Notes: generated from the sequence alone by a model not told the origin. Counted from the stretch's first letter, positions 1 to 5,783 are shown. The stretch: 8,462 nt of DNA from Actinomycetes bacterium (GCA_029263035.1 JAJCYF010000154.1:1-8462); one strand, 5' to 3'. A program made the numbers and translations.

Positions 1-1
1 C

Positions 2-451
2 GTGTGCGAGTGCCTGGCCGGGTTGGGGTTCCGGCCGCAGCTCAAATGGCCCAACGACGTGGTCCTGGAGGGCCGGAAGGTGGGGGGGATGCTCGCGGAG
101 GCTGCGGAGGGAGTGGTTATCCTTGGTATAGGAATAAACGTCCTGCGGGTCGAGTTCCCGGCCGCCCTTGCCGAAAGTGCCACCAGCCTGGAGACGGTCT
201 CCGGCCTGCGGCTGGACCGGCTGGACTTACTGGCCGGCCTGATCGAGTTCCTGGGCCGGGAGGTCGATGGTCCGATGGAGACGGTGGCCGACCGGTACCG
301 AACCTGGTCGGGAACGCTGGGAAAGCGGGTGAGAGTGGACCTGGGTTCCGGGCCGGTCGAGGACCGGGCGGTTGACATCGATCGGGGGGGCGGGCTGGTC
401 CTGGCGGGCGGGCAGGTGGTTCGAGCCGGGGATGTCGTGCAGCTCAGGTGA
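2..451 (+). CDS. birA: Biotin-[acyl-CoA carboxylase] ligase, C-terminal part (5' end outside window)
   Basis: The enzyme activates biotin with ATP to biotinyl-AMP and transfers it to the conserved lysine of biotin carboxyl carrier domains, here presumably the alpha subunit of acyl-CoA carboxylase. The visible 149 residues hold the second half of the catalytic domain: KWPNDV (fragment residues 15-20, containing the active-site lysine typical of the family), then KVGGML and GIGINV. The C-terminal SH3-like domain follows, with TLGKRVRV and a final hydrophobic strand ending VVQLR. The frame is open to the left edge, so the GTG at position 2 is not the real start. The TGA is followed by a 52-nt gap before ugd. 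The acyl-CoA carboxylase beta and epsilon genes lie on the opposite strand about 2.7 kb away, which fits the known birA-accD5 association in actinobacteria. The family call is seen directly in the motifs. Whether a regulatory N-terminal DNA-binding domain exists cannot be judged from this fragment. Confidence 0.93.
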   Translation: MCECLAGLGFRPQLKWPNDVVLEGRKVGGMLAEAAEGVVILGIGINVLRVEFPAALAESATSLETVSGLRLDRLDLLAGLIEFLGREVDGPMETVADRYRTWSGTLGKRVRVDLGSGPVEDRAVDIDRGGGLVLAGGQVVRAGDVVQLR

Positions 452-461
452 TCCGGCAGGC

Positions 462-480
462 GGGTAGTTATATTTTTCAG
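462..480 (+). promoter_or_regulatory. Possible promoter -10 region for ugd-uxs
   Basis: In the 52-nt gap between birA and ugd there is a sharply AT-rich run in otherwise GC-rich DNA, with TATATT at 469-474, about 30 nt before the ugd ATG. It resembles a housekeeping -10 element. No convincing -35 hexamer is visible at the expected distance, which lies at the end of birA. The run could instead be part of the birA 3' end or an unstructured leader. This is inference from base composition and position only. Confidence 0.35.
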
Positions 481-503
481 AACCGGGAAAGGGTGGTCGA
501 TCC

Positions 504-1811
504 ATGAAGGTCGCAGTCATAGGAGTAGGCCACGTCGGGCTGGTTACCGCTGCAACTCTGGCGCACTTCGGCCACGACGTCGTGGGCCTGGATGAGGATC
601 CGGCCAAGATCGACACGCTGCAGCAGGGCAGGGCGCCGTTCTACGAGCCGGGCCTGCAGGATCTGCTCGACGAGGTGCTCGGTTCCGGCAAGTTGCGGTT
701 CACCCGGGAGGCGGCGGAGGCGATCGAAGGCGCCGACTGTGCATTTATCTGCGTCGGTACCCCGGCGCGGGCCGACGGCGAGGCGAATCTCCTGGCAGTG
801 GAGAACGCCGCCCGTTCGGTTGCCCGCAACGCCACCGGCGACATTGTGGTAATCCAAAAGTCCACCGTTCCGGTCAGCACCGCCGACCGGCTGCACTCCA
901 TCTTCGCCAAGGCCACCACGCACCGGATCCGTCTGGTCTCCAGCCCTGAGTTCTTAAGGGAGGGGGCGGCGGTGCAGGACAGCCTGAAGCCCGACCGGAT
1001 CCTGGTGGGCTCGGACGACCCCGAGGCTCACGCGCTGATGCGGAAGCTGTATGAGCCGGTTCTGGGAGGCGACTGCCGCTACTTCGAGGTGGATATCCAC
1101 ACCGCCGAGCTGGCCAAGCACGCCTGTAACGCCTTTCTGGCGCTCAAGATCTCATTCGCCAATGCCCTGGCCCGGGTCTGTGAAGCCTCGGGGGCCGACG
1201 TGGTCTCGGTGGCCGACATCATGGGTTCGGACCACCGGATCGGCCGGGACTTCTTGAACGCCGGCCTGGGTTACGGGGGCTACTGCTTTCCCAAGGACCT
1301 GCTGGCCTTCAAGGCGGTGGCCGGCAGGCTCGGCTACGACTTCGGCCTGCTGGAGGAGGTCATGAAGATCAACCGGGGCGCCCTGGATGCCACTGTGCAA
1401 AAGATCAAGGACGCCCTGTGGAACGTGGAGTCCAAGAAGGTCCTGCTGCTCGGGCTGTCGTTCAAGCCGGGTACCGATGACGTGCGGGAATCGCCGGCGC
1501 TGAACCTGGCCCGGGCGCTTACCGATCTGGGGGCGGAGGTCGTCGGGTGCGACCCCCAGGCGAACGAGTTCGCGGTGCGGGAGATGCCCGGTCTGCAGGT
1601 GGTCGAGGATCCCTACAAGGGAGCAGAGGGGGCCCATTGCATCGTCGTTTGTACCGAGTGGCCCGAGTTTGCGGACCTGGACTTCGTGCGCCTCAAGGGC
1701 ATCGTCACGCTGCCGATGATCGTCGACGGGCGAAATCTGCTCAATGAGAAGGACGTGGTGGAGGCCGGATTCAGCTATCTGCCCACCGGGCGGCCGCCGG
1801 CGAATCTTTGA
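504..1811 (+). CDS. ugd: UDP-glucose 6-dehydrogenase
   Basis: This cytosolic enzyme oxidises UDP-glucose to UDP-glucuronate with two NAD+. The 435-aa length is normal for the bacterial family. The N-terminal Rossmann fold has GVGHVG at residues 7-12 and CVGTP at 83-87. The substrate region has SSPEFLREGAA (146-156), with the catalytic-type Glu149, and AELAKHACNAF (201-211), with Lys205 and Asn209. The active-site loop GYGGYCFPKD (256-265) carries the thiohemiacetal-forming Cys261. The second Rossmann-like domain starts near KKVLLLGLSFKPGTDDVRESPA (311-332), which includes the usual Arg328. The residue before the catalytic Cys is Tyr, where Ser is commoner. The ATG at 504 is supported by GAAAGGG (487-493) and by the N-terminal beta strand starting at once. 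The stop TGA is overlapped by the start of the UDP-glucuronate decarboxylase gene, so the two are translated as a pair and their reactions are consecutive. Confidence 0.96.
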   Translation: MKVAVIGVGHVGLVTAATLAHFGHDVVGLDEDPAKIDTLQQGRAPFYEPGLQDLLDEVLGSGKLRFTREAAEAIEGADCAFICVGTPARADGEANLLAVENAARSVARNATGDIVVIQKSTVPVSTADRLHSIFAKATTHRIRLVSSPEFLREGAAVQDSLKPDRILVGSDDPEAHALMRKLYEPVLGGDCRYFEVDIHTAELAKHACNAFLALKISFANALARVCEASGADVVSVADIMGSDHRIGRDFLNAGLGYGGYCFPKDLLAFKAVAGRLGYDFGLLEEVMKINRGALDATVQKIKDALWNVESKKVLLLGLSFKPGTDDVRESPALNLARALTDLGAEVVGCDPQANEFAVREMPGLQVVEDPYKGAEGAHCIVVCTEWPEFADLDFVRLKGIVTLPMIVDGRNLLNEKDVVEAGFSYLPTGRPPANL

Positions 1812-2749
1812 GGGTCGTGGTAACTGGGGGAGCGGGCTTTCTGGGCTCCCACCTGTGCGAACGCCTGCTCCATGAAGGGCACGAAGTCACCTGCTACGAC
1901 TCGCTGTTGACCGGAAGCTTGTCGAACATAGACCACCTCGTGGCGAACCCGGCTTTCGAGTTTTTCAATTACGACGTAACCAACTACCTTCGGGTGGATG
2001 GCCGGGTGGATTTTGTGATGCATCTCGCGTCGCCCGCATCGCCGGTGGACTACGCCATGCACCCGATACATACCCTCAAGGTCGGCGCCCTGGGGACCCT
2101 CAACTGCCTGGGGCTGGCGAAGGCCAAGGGAGCGGGATTCTTCATCTCGTCGACCTCCGAGGTCTACGGCGATCCCCTGGTTCACCCCCAGCCCGAAACC
2201 TACTGGGGCAACGTCAACCCGATTGGACCACGCGGCGTTTATGACGAGGCCAAGCGGTTCGCCGAAGCAATGGCGTTCGCCTACCACCGCACCTGGGACG
2301 TTCCTATCCGGGTCGTGCGGATCTTCAACACCCATGGCCCGCGGATGCGCCGCAGGGACGGGAGGGCGGTCCCGACCTTTATCGACCAATGCCTGGCCGG
2401 TAGACCCATTACGGTGCACGGGGACGGCAACCAGACCCGGAGCCTGTGCTACGTCGACGACCTGATCGAAGGGTTCATCCGGCTGCTGGCCTACGACGGG
2501 CCGGCGATGCCGGTCAACATCGGCAACCCGGGGGAGGCGACGGTCCTTCAGATCGCCCAGATCATCAAACGGACCATGAATTCCGACTCGGAGATCGTCT
2601 TCGAACCCCGCCCCATCGACGATCCGCAGAACCGGCAGCCGGATCTGACCAGGGCGAGGGAGCTGTTGGGCTGGGAGCCCCAGGTGACTCTTGAGAACGG
2701 GCTCAGGCGAACCGTTGAGTGGTGCGTGGAGAACTGGAACCAGCCTTAA
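1808..2749 (+). CDS. uxs: UDP-glucuronate decarboxylase (UDP-xylose synthase)
   Basis: This NAD-dependent short-chain dehydrogenase-type enzyme converts UDP-glucuronate to UDP-xylose. It has 313 aa and no N-terminal membrane anchor, as in cytosolic bacterial forms. The Rossmann motif is GGAGFLGS (7-14). STSEVYGDP (115-123) gives the catalytic Thr116 and Glu118. GVYDEAKR (143-150) contains the Tyr145-Lys149 pair of the YxxxK motif. These motifs, with NTHGPRM (174-180) and DDPQNRQPDLTRARELLGW (271-289), are characteristic of the decarboxylase branch rather than of dTDP-glucose dehydratases or UDP-glucose 4-epimerases. The start is TTG at 1808, which shares TTGA with the ugd stop. No clear Shine-Dalgarno is present, so translation is probably coupled to ugd. 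A start at the next GTG (1817) would cut into the first beta strand. Alternative: a related UDP-sugar epimerase, less likely. Confidence 0.92.
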   Translation: MRVVVTGGAGFLGSHLCERLLHEGHEVTCYDSLLTGSLSNIDHLVANPAFEFFNYDVTNYLRVDGRVDFVMHLASPASPVDYAMHPIHTLKVGALGTLNCLGLAKAKGAGFFISSTSEVYGDPLVHPQPETYWGNVNPIGPRGVYDEAKRFAEAMAFAYHRTWDVPIRVVRIFNTHGPRMRRRDGRAVPTFIDQCLAGRPITVHGDGNQTRSLCYVDDLIEGFIRLLAYDGPAMPVNIGNPGEATVLQIAQIIKRTMNSDSEIVFEPRPIDDPQNRQPDLTRARELLGWEPQVTLENGLRRTVEWCVENWNQP

Positions 2750-2750
2750 C

Positions 2751-2805
2751 GCGAAGAGCCACGATTTCCACCCGGGGGCTAAGGGCTGGAAAGCGTAGCT
2801 CACGC
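2751..2805. terminator. Long imperfect dyad after uxs, likely terminator of convergent transcripts
   Basis: One nucleotide after the uxs stop, the arms 2751-2770 and 2787-2805 are complementary over nearly 20 positions with a few mismatches. The matching blocks are GCG/CGC, AGC/GCT, ACG/CGT and TTTCCA/TGGAAA, then an inner CCC/GGG. The loop is about 9 nt. No clear U tract follows on either strand, which is common for actinobacterial terminators. Placement between convergent genes supports a role in ending transcription from one or both sides. Folding energy was not computed. Confidence 0.5.
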
Positions 2806-2817
2806 TAAATCTGTTGC

Positions 2818-2846
2818 CCGATCGGTTTCGCCGAATGCCCGACCGG
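2818..2846 (-). terminator. Hairpin downstream of the 60-aa gene
   Basis: On the minus strand CCGGTCGG (2846-2839) can pair with CCGATCGG (2825-2818) over 8 bp, with one G-U wobble and a 13-nt loop that itself contains TTCG/CGAA. On the plus strand the wobble becomes an A-C mismatch, so the structure suits the minus-strand transcript. It begins about 10 nt after the stop of the small gene. There is no strong U run, so the call is tentative. Confidence 0.4.
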
Positions 2847-2856
2847 AGGGTAGCGG

Positions 2857-3039
2857 CTAGTGCTTACCCGGGTCGCCTCGGTCTGCCATGGACTCCTGCG
2901 CGATGTCGCTGCCGGTGGGGTCGCCCTTGACGTCTTCGGGGTGGGGGTCCGAGCTTCCGGAACCTGACTCATTCTTGTAGGCGTGGAGCGGGGTATCGGT
3001 GCCTGAATCTGCCTTCTGGTTACCTTCTGCATCGGGCAT
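2857..3039 (-). CDS. Small acidic hydrophilic protein, function unknown
   Basis: I do not recognise this 60-aa product. It is rich in Asp, Gly, Ser and Pro, with 13 acidic against 5 Lys/Arg residues. It has no Cys, Trp or Phe, and no hydrophobic stretch long enough for a core, a signal peptide or a membrane helix. It is therefore probably intrinsically disordered and cytosolic. The gene is judged real because the ATG is preceded by AAAGGAG with a 5-nt spacer, the best ribosome binding site in the window. A promoter-like pair GTTT-N16-GGGTA lies about 45-70 nt upstream and a hairpin follows the stop. It lies on the same strand as accE, 97 nt downstream of it, but seems to have its own promoter. 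By analogy, small disordered acidic proteins under SigB/SigF-type promoters are often stress-related; this is inference only. The overlapping frame ending near 2805 lacks such a start signal. Confidence 0.7.
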   Translation of the reverse strand: MPDAEGNQKADSGTDTPLHAYKNESGSGSSDPHPEDVKGDPTGSDIAQESMADRGDPGKH

Positions 3040-3051
3040 GACTGCTCCTTT
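3040..3051 (-). promoter_or_regulatory. Strong Shine-Dalgarno of the 60-aa gene
   Basis: AAAGGAG at 3051-3045 on the minus strand is separated by 5 nt from the ATG at 3039-3037. It is close to a perfect anti-16S match, and it fixes the start and supports translation of this short frame. Confidence 0.75.
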
Positions 3052-3061
3052 CGTGAGCGTA

Positions 3062-3076
3062 GTCGTGACTCACGAC
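3062..3076. repeat. 15-bp perfect palindrome at the predicted transcription start
   Basis: GTCGTGA-C-TCACGAC has 7-bp arms around one central base. It lies 22 nt upstream of the small gene's ATG and overlaps the start site predicted from the GGGTA box. It has the form of an operator for a dimeric regulator. In RNA it could form only a short stem of 6 bp with a 3-nt loop. Confidence 0.55.
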
Positions 3077-3082
3077 AGGGTC

Positions 3083-3107
3083 TACCCGACCCGGATTTAC
3101 GGTAAAC
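3083..3107 (-). promoter_or_regulatory. SigF/SigB-type promoter candidate
   Basis: On the minus strand GTTT (3107-3104) and GGGTA (3087-3083) are separated by 16 nt. This matches the core reported for the SigB/SigF group of stress sigma factors (GTTT-N14-17-GGGTA in mycobacteria and Streptomyces). Transcription would start near 3074-3076, giving a leader of about 36 nt that ends in the strong ribosome binding site. A perfect small dyad, TTTAC-G-GTAAA (3096-3106), overlaps the -35 box. The match is seen directly; the sigma factor assignment is inferred. Confidence 0.5.
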
Positions 3108-3136
3108 ATTTGCCAGTTGGACCGAACCCGGGGGGG

Positions 3137-3412
3137 CTACCGCCGGTCTCTCCGGTAGGGGTAGGCCGGCTGGCGGGGGGCCTCCGATTCACTTCCTGCG
3201 GTCCACACCCTCATGCCCGGCCGCAACGACGTGCCGTCCCGGTACTGGGGCGAAGACCATCCGGACGCCGGGATCTCCCGGGCTTCGCCGGCAAGGGCCT
3301 GCTCCAGCGCCGCCATCAACACCACCAGCTCATCGGGCGTGGGGGCCGGCTTGATGTCCCTCCACTCCACGCGCCGGCGCAGGTGCCGCCGGTCCCCGGC
3401 AGCCGGGTTCAC
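3137..3412 (-). CDS. accE: Acyl-CoA carboxylase epsilon subunit
   Basis: The 91-aa product matches the small epsilon subunit found in actinobacterial acyl-CoA carboxylases, which binds the beta subunit and stimulates holoenzyme activity. The signature is a short N-terminal strand followed by a PTPDEL helix: WRDIKPAPTPDELVVL at residues 17-32, corresponding to the family's typical RGxPTxEELAALxAVL. A variable linker and Trp-containing C-terminal segments follow (SGW near 50-52, VWTAG near 69-73). The N terminus and tail are rich in Arg. Start is GTG at 3412, inside the TGA stop of the beta gene (GTGA, 4-nt overlap), so translation is coupled and co-expression with the beta subunit is expected. 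No alternative family fits this position and motif. The sequence is divergent, and the call rests on context as much as on the motif. Confidence 0.82.
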   Translation of the reverse strand: MNPAAGDRRHLRRRVEWRDIKPAPTPDELVVLMAALEQALAGEAREIPASGWSSPQYRDGTSLRPGMRVWTAGSESEAPRQPAYPYRRDRR

Positions 3413-5031
3413 AGGGGGATGTTGCCGTGCTTGCGGGCCGGCAGGTTCTCCCGCTTGGTCTGGAGCATCTCCAGCGCCTTGATCAGGCGGGACCGGGTCT
3501 GCTGCGGCTCGATCACCGCGTCGATGTAGCCCCGTTCGGCGGCGATGAACGGGTTGGAGAACTTCTCGGTGTACTCGTCGATCAGTTCCCTGCGCCGGGT
3601 CACCGGGTCCTCGGCTGCGTCAAGCTGGCGTTTGAAGACCACGTTGACCGCTCCCTCCGGACCCATGACGGCGATCTCGGCGGTGGGCCAGGCGAAGTTG
3701 ATGTCGCTGCGGATGTGCTTGGAGTTCATGACCAGGTAGGCACCGCCGTAGGCCTTGCGGGTGATGACGGTCATGCGGGGAACCGTCGCTTCGGTGAAGG
3801 CGTAGAGCAGCTTGGCGCCGTGGCGGATGATGCCGCCGTACTCCTGGGACAGGCCCGGCAGGAAGCCCGGTACGTCGACCAGGGCAACTAGCGGGATGTT
3901 GAACGCGTCGCAGAACCGTACGAAGCGGGCGCCTTTGGCGGAGGCGTCGATGTCCAGGCAGCCGGCCAGCACCTGCGGTTGGTTGGCGACGATTCCCACC
4001 GAGTGGCCGTTCAGCCGGGCGAACCCGGTGATGATGTTGCGGGCCCAATGCGGGAAGACCTCCAGGAACTCGCCGTCGTCGAAGACCAGCTTGATGATCT
4101 CGTGCATGTCGTACGGCTTGTTCGACTCGTCCGGCATGAGCTCCACCAGGCGCTCCTCCTCCCGGTGCGGGTCGTCCGTGGGAGGGAAGAACGGCGCCTT
4201 CTCGGCGTTGTTCGACGGTATGAAGCTGAGCAGGTAGCGGACGGTTTCCAGGGTATGGCGCTCATCCTGGCCGACGAAATGGCAGACGCCGGAGCGGGAG
4301 GCGTGGGCCATGGCGCCGCCGAGCTCCTCCTGCGTTACCTCCTCGCCGGTGACGGTTTTGATGACGGCCGGGCCGGTGATGTACATGTGGGAGGTGCCCT
4401 GGCTCATGAACACGAAGTCGGTGATGGCCGGCGAGTAGACGGCTCCACCGGCACTCGGGCCGAGAATCACCGAGATCTGCGGGATCACCCCCGACGCCCG
4501 GACGTTGCGGTCGAAGATGTAAGCGTACCCGGCCAGCCCGGCGGCGCCCTCCTGGATGCGGGCCCCGCCCGAGTCGTTCAGGCCGATGACCGGAGCGCCG
4601 GTGGCCATCGCCAGGTCCATGATTTTGCAGATCTTCTCGGAGACCACCTCACCCAGGGAGCCGCCGAAGATCGTGAAGTCCTGGGAGTAGACGAAGATCT
4701 TGCGTCCGTTGACGGTGCCCCAGCCGGTGACCACACCGTCGCCGTAGGGCCTTTTGTCCTCCATGCCGAAACCCGTGACCCGGTGGCGCGCCAGCATGTC
4801 GGTCTCTTCGAAGGAGCCGGGATCCAGCAGCAGGTCGATACGCTCCCGGGCGCTGAGCTTGCCCTTGGCGTGCTGTTTGGCGACGGCGTCCGGACCGCCC
4901 CCCCGCAGGGCCTCGGCCTCGCGGGCGCGCACCTGCTGGATCCGGTGGTCCACCGAGCTCTTTGAGGCGTCGGGTGTCGTGTTTTCGGCCGTGGTCTGGT
5001 CCTGTTCGGTCCGCGGTTCGGTTTTAGCCAT
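3409..5031 (-). CDS. pccB: Acyl-CoA (propionyl/acetyl-CoA) carboxylase carboxyltransferase beta subunit
   Basis: This subunit transfers CO2 from carboxybiotin on the alpha subunit to acyl-CoA, giving methylmalonyl- or malonyl-CoA for odd-chain, fatty and branched lipid synthesis. The 540 aa span both crotonase-like halves. The N half has GDGVVTGWG (98-106), DSGGARIQEGA (153-163) and the oxyanion-hole loop GPSAGGAVYSPA (191-202). The C half has LVDVPGFLPG (384-393), GIIRHGAKLLYA (400-411), RKAYGGAY (425-432) and FAWPTAEIAVMG (446-457). The first ~27 residues are a hydrophilic, probably disordered extension. Residue 433 is Leu where propionyl-CoA-specific PccB/AccD5 enzymes have Asp, so broader or acetyl-CoA-leaning specificity is possible. 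The ATG at 5031 has no Shine-Dalgarno but is preceded by TAGACT 6 nt upstream, suggesting a leaderless mRNA. The epsilon gene overlaps the 3' end; the biotinylated alpha subunit is not in the window. Confidence 0.96.
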   Translation of the reverse strand: MAKTEPRTEQDQTTAENTTPDASKSSVDHRIQQVRAREAEALRGGGPDAVAKQHAKGKLSARERIDLLLDPGSFEETDMLARHRVTGFGMEDKRPYGDGVVTGWGTVNGRKIFVYSQDFTIFGGSLGEVVSEKICKIMDLAMATGAPVIGLNDSGGARIQEGAAGLAGYAYIFDRNVRASGVIPQISVILGPSAGGAVYSPAITDFVFMSQGTSHMYITGPAVIKTVTGEEVTQEELGGAMAHASRSGVCHFVGQDERHTLETVRYLLSFIPSNNAEKAPFFPPTDDPHREEERLVELMPDESNKPYDMHEIIKLVFDDGEFLEVFPHWARNIITGFARLNGHSVGIVANQPQVLAGCLDIDASAKGARFVRFCDAFNIPLVALVDVPGFLPGLSQEYGGIIRHGAKLLYAFTEATVPRMTVITRKAYGGAYLVMNSKHIRSDINFAWPTAEIAVMGPEGAVNVVFKRQLDAAEDPVTRRRELIDEYTEKFSNPFIAAERGYIDAVIEPQQTRSRLIKALEMLQTKRENLPARKHGNIPL

Positions 5032-5043
5032 AGTTGAAGTCTA
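5032..5043 (-). promoter_or_regulatory. Candidate -10 box for a leaderless pccB transcript
   Basis: On the minus strand TAGACT (5043-5038, form TANNNT) is followed by exactly 6 nt and then the ATG of the carboxyltransferase gene. No purine-rich ribosome binding site lies in the 26 nt upstream. This arrangement is the hallmark of actinobacterial leaderless transcripts, in which transcription starts at the A of ATG. No convincing -35 box is seen, which is usual for such promoters. Confidence 0.5.
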
Positions 5044-5057
5044 TCGGGGTGGTTTTG

Positions 5058-5744
5058 TTACCCCAGGTTCTCGATGTCCTGAGTTGCCTCGATCACATCT
5101 TTGGCGTTGTCGACTCCACGCCAGTATCCGCTTATCTGGTACCCCCCCAGCCTGCCCTGCTTCGCCAGCGCAGGAAAAGTCGAGTCCTCGTGGTCACCTT
5201 TGTCGGGAAGCATCTCGATGCACTCCGGCTCCAGGACGTAGATCCCGCCGTTGATCCAGTAGGGGAGCGTCGGGCTCTGCCGGAATCCGGTGATCAGGCC
5301 GTCCTCGACGTCGGTGATCCCCCACGTCGTCTTGTAGGGCGCCAGCGCCAGGGTGGCGGTTGCGCCGGCTGAGCGGTGGTGCTCCAAAAGCGCGGACAGG
5401 GGAAACCGGCAGATGATGTCGCCGTTCAGGGCGAAGGTGAAGTTTTCGGGGTGGGGGAGGTGGCGGGCGGCGAACTTGAGGCCTCCGCCGCGCCCCAGCG
5501 GCTCGGGTTCAACCGCGTAGGTGAGGCCGATGCCCAGGCTGGAGCCGTCGCCCAGGTAGTCCTGCAGGATTTCGGCCCGGTAACCGCAGGAGACCACGGC
5601 CTGGGTCACTCCGCTTGCGACCAGCCAGCGGATTTGGTGGGCGACTATGGGGGTTCCCGCAATCTCCACCATCGCCTTAGGCCGGTCCTCGGTGTAGGGG
5701 CGTAGCCGCGTAGCCTTCCCGCCCGCCAGAATAATCGCCTGCAT
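5058..5744 (-). CDS. Sugar-1-phosphate nucleotidyltransferase
   Basis: The protein forms an NDP-sugar from a sugar 1-phosphate and an NTP, supplying donors for the neighbouring glycosyltransferases. With the chosen start it has 228 aa, a single nucleotidyltransferase domain without the left-handed beta-helix tail found in many GlmU or ManB proteins. Seen motifs are LAGGKATRLRP (6-16), the nucleotide-binding loop with Ala in place of the commoner Gly; RPKAMVEIAGTP (21-32); EPLGRGGGLK (81-90); ALNGD (105-109), with the metal-binding Asp; WINGGIYVL (163-171); and GYWRGVDNAKD (206-216), with a second conserved Asp. Start at 5744 is preferred: GGGAG lies 7 nt upstream and the loop begins at residue 6. 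An in-frame ATG at 5834 would add 30 low-complexity Pro/Gly/Gln-rich residues. The nucleotide and sugar cannot be fixed; mannose-, heptose- and glucose-1-phosphate enzymes all look similar. Confidence 0.88.
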   Translation of the reverse strand: MQAIILAGGKATRLRPYTEDRPKAMVEIAGTPIVAHQIRWLVASGVTQAVVSCGYRAEILQDYLGDGSSLGIGLTYAVEPEPLGRGGGLKFAARHLPHPENFTFALNGDIICRFPLSALLEHHRSAGATATLALAPYKTTWGITDVEDGLITGFRQSPTLPYWINGGIYVLEPECIEMLPDKGDHEDSTFPALAKQGRLGGYQISGYWRGVDNAKDVIEATQDIENLG

Positions 5745-5756
5745 TGCTCCGCTCCC
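5745..5756 (-). promoter_or_regulatory. Shine-Dalgarno that decides the nucleotidyltransferase start
   Basis: The minus strand reads GGGAG (5756-5752) seven nt before the ATG at 5744-5742, with a second GGAG closer to it. The alternative upstream ATG at 5834 has only the end of the glycosyltransferase gene in front of it and no such signal. Confidence 0.6.
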
Positions 5757-5783
5757 AGGTTGTTGGATGCCACGCTCGTTCGG

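Noticed and set aside
462..466. GGGTA upstream of ugd as a second SigF/SigB site
   Set aside because: No GTTT element is found 14-17 nt upstream, so the pentamer alone is not evidence.
1775..2803. 342-codon open frame on the minus strand opposite uxs
   Set aside because: It is fully antisense to a gene with clear catalytic motifs, has no recognisable domain, and is a typical GC-rich shadow frame.
2805..3032. 75-codon minus-strand frame overlapping the 60-aa gene
   Set aside because: It is rich in Thr, Pro and Arg, lacks a Shine-Dalgarno, and competes with a frame that has AAAGGAG at ideal spacing.
3140..3165. CCGG-AGAGA-CCGG stem-loop as a terminator of accE
   Set aside because: It has only 4 bp, lies inside the end of the accE coding region and has no U tract.
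2999..3529. 176-codon plus-strand frame over the small gene and accE
   Set aside because: It is antisense to accE and the pccB end, with no ribosome site and a Pro/Arg-rich shadow composition.
3979..4965. 328-codon open frame on the plus strand opposite the carboxyltransferase gene
   Set aside because: The opposite strand encodes a well-conserved carboxyltransferase; this frame is a composition effect rich in Asp, Val and Gly with no motif.
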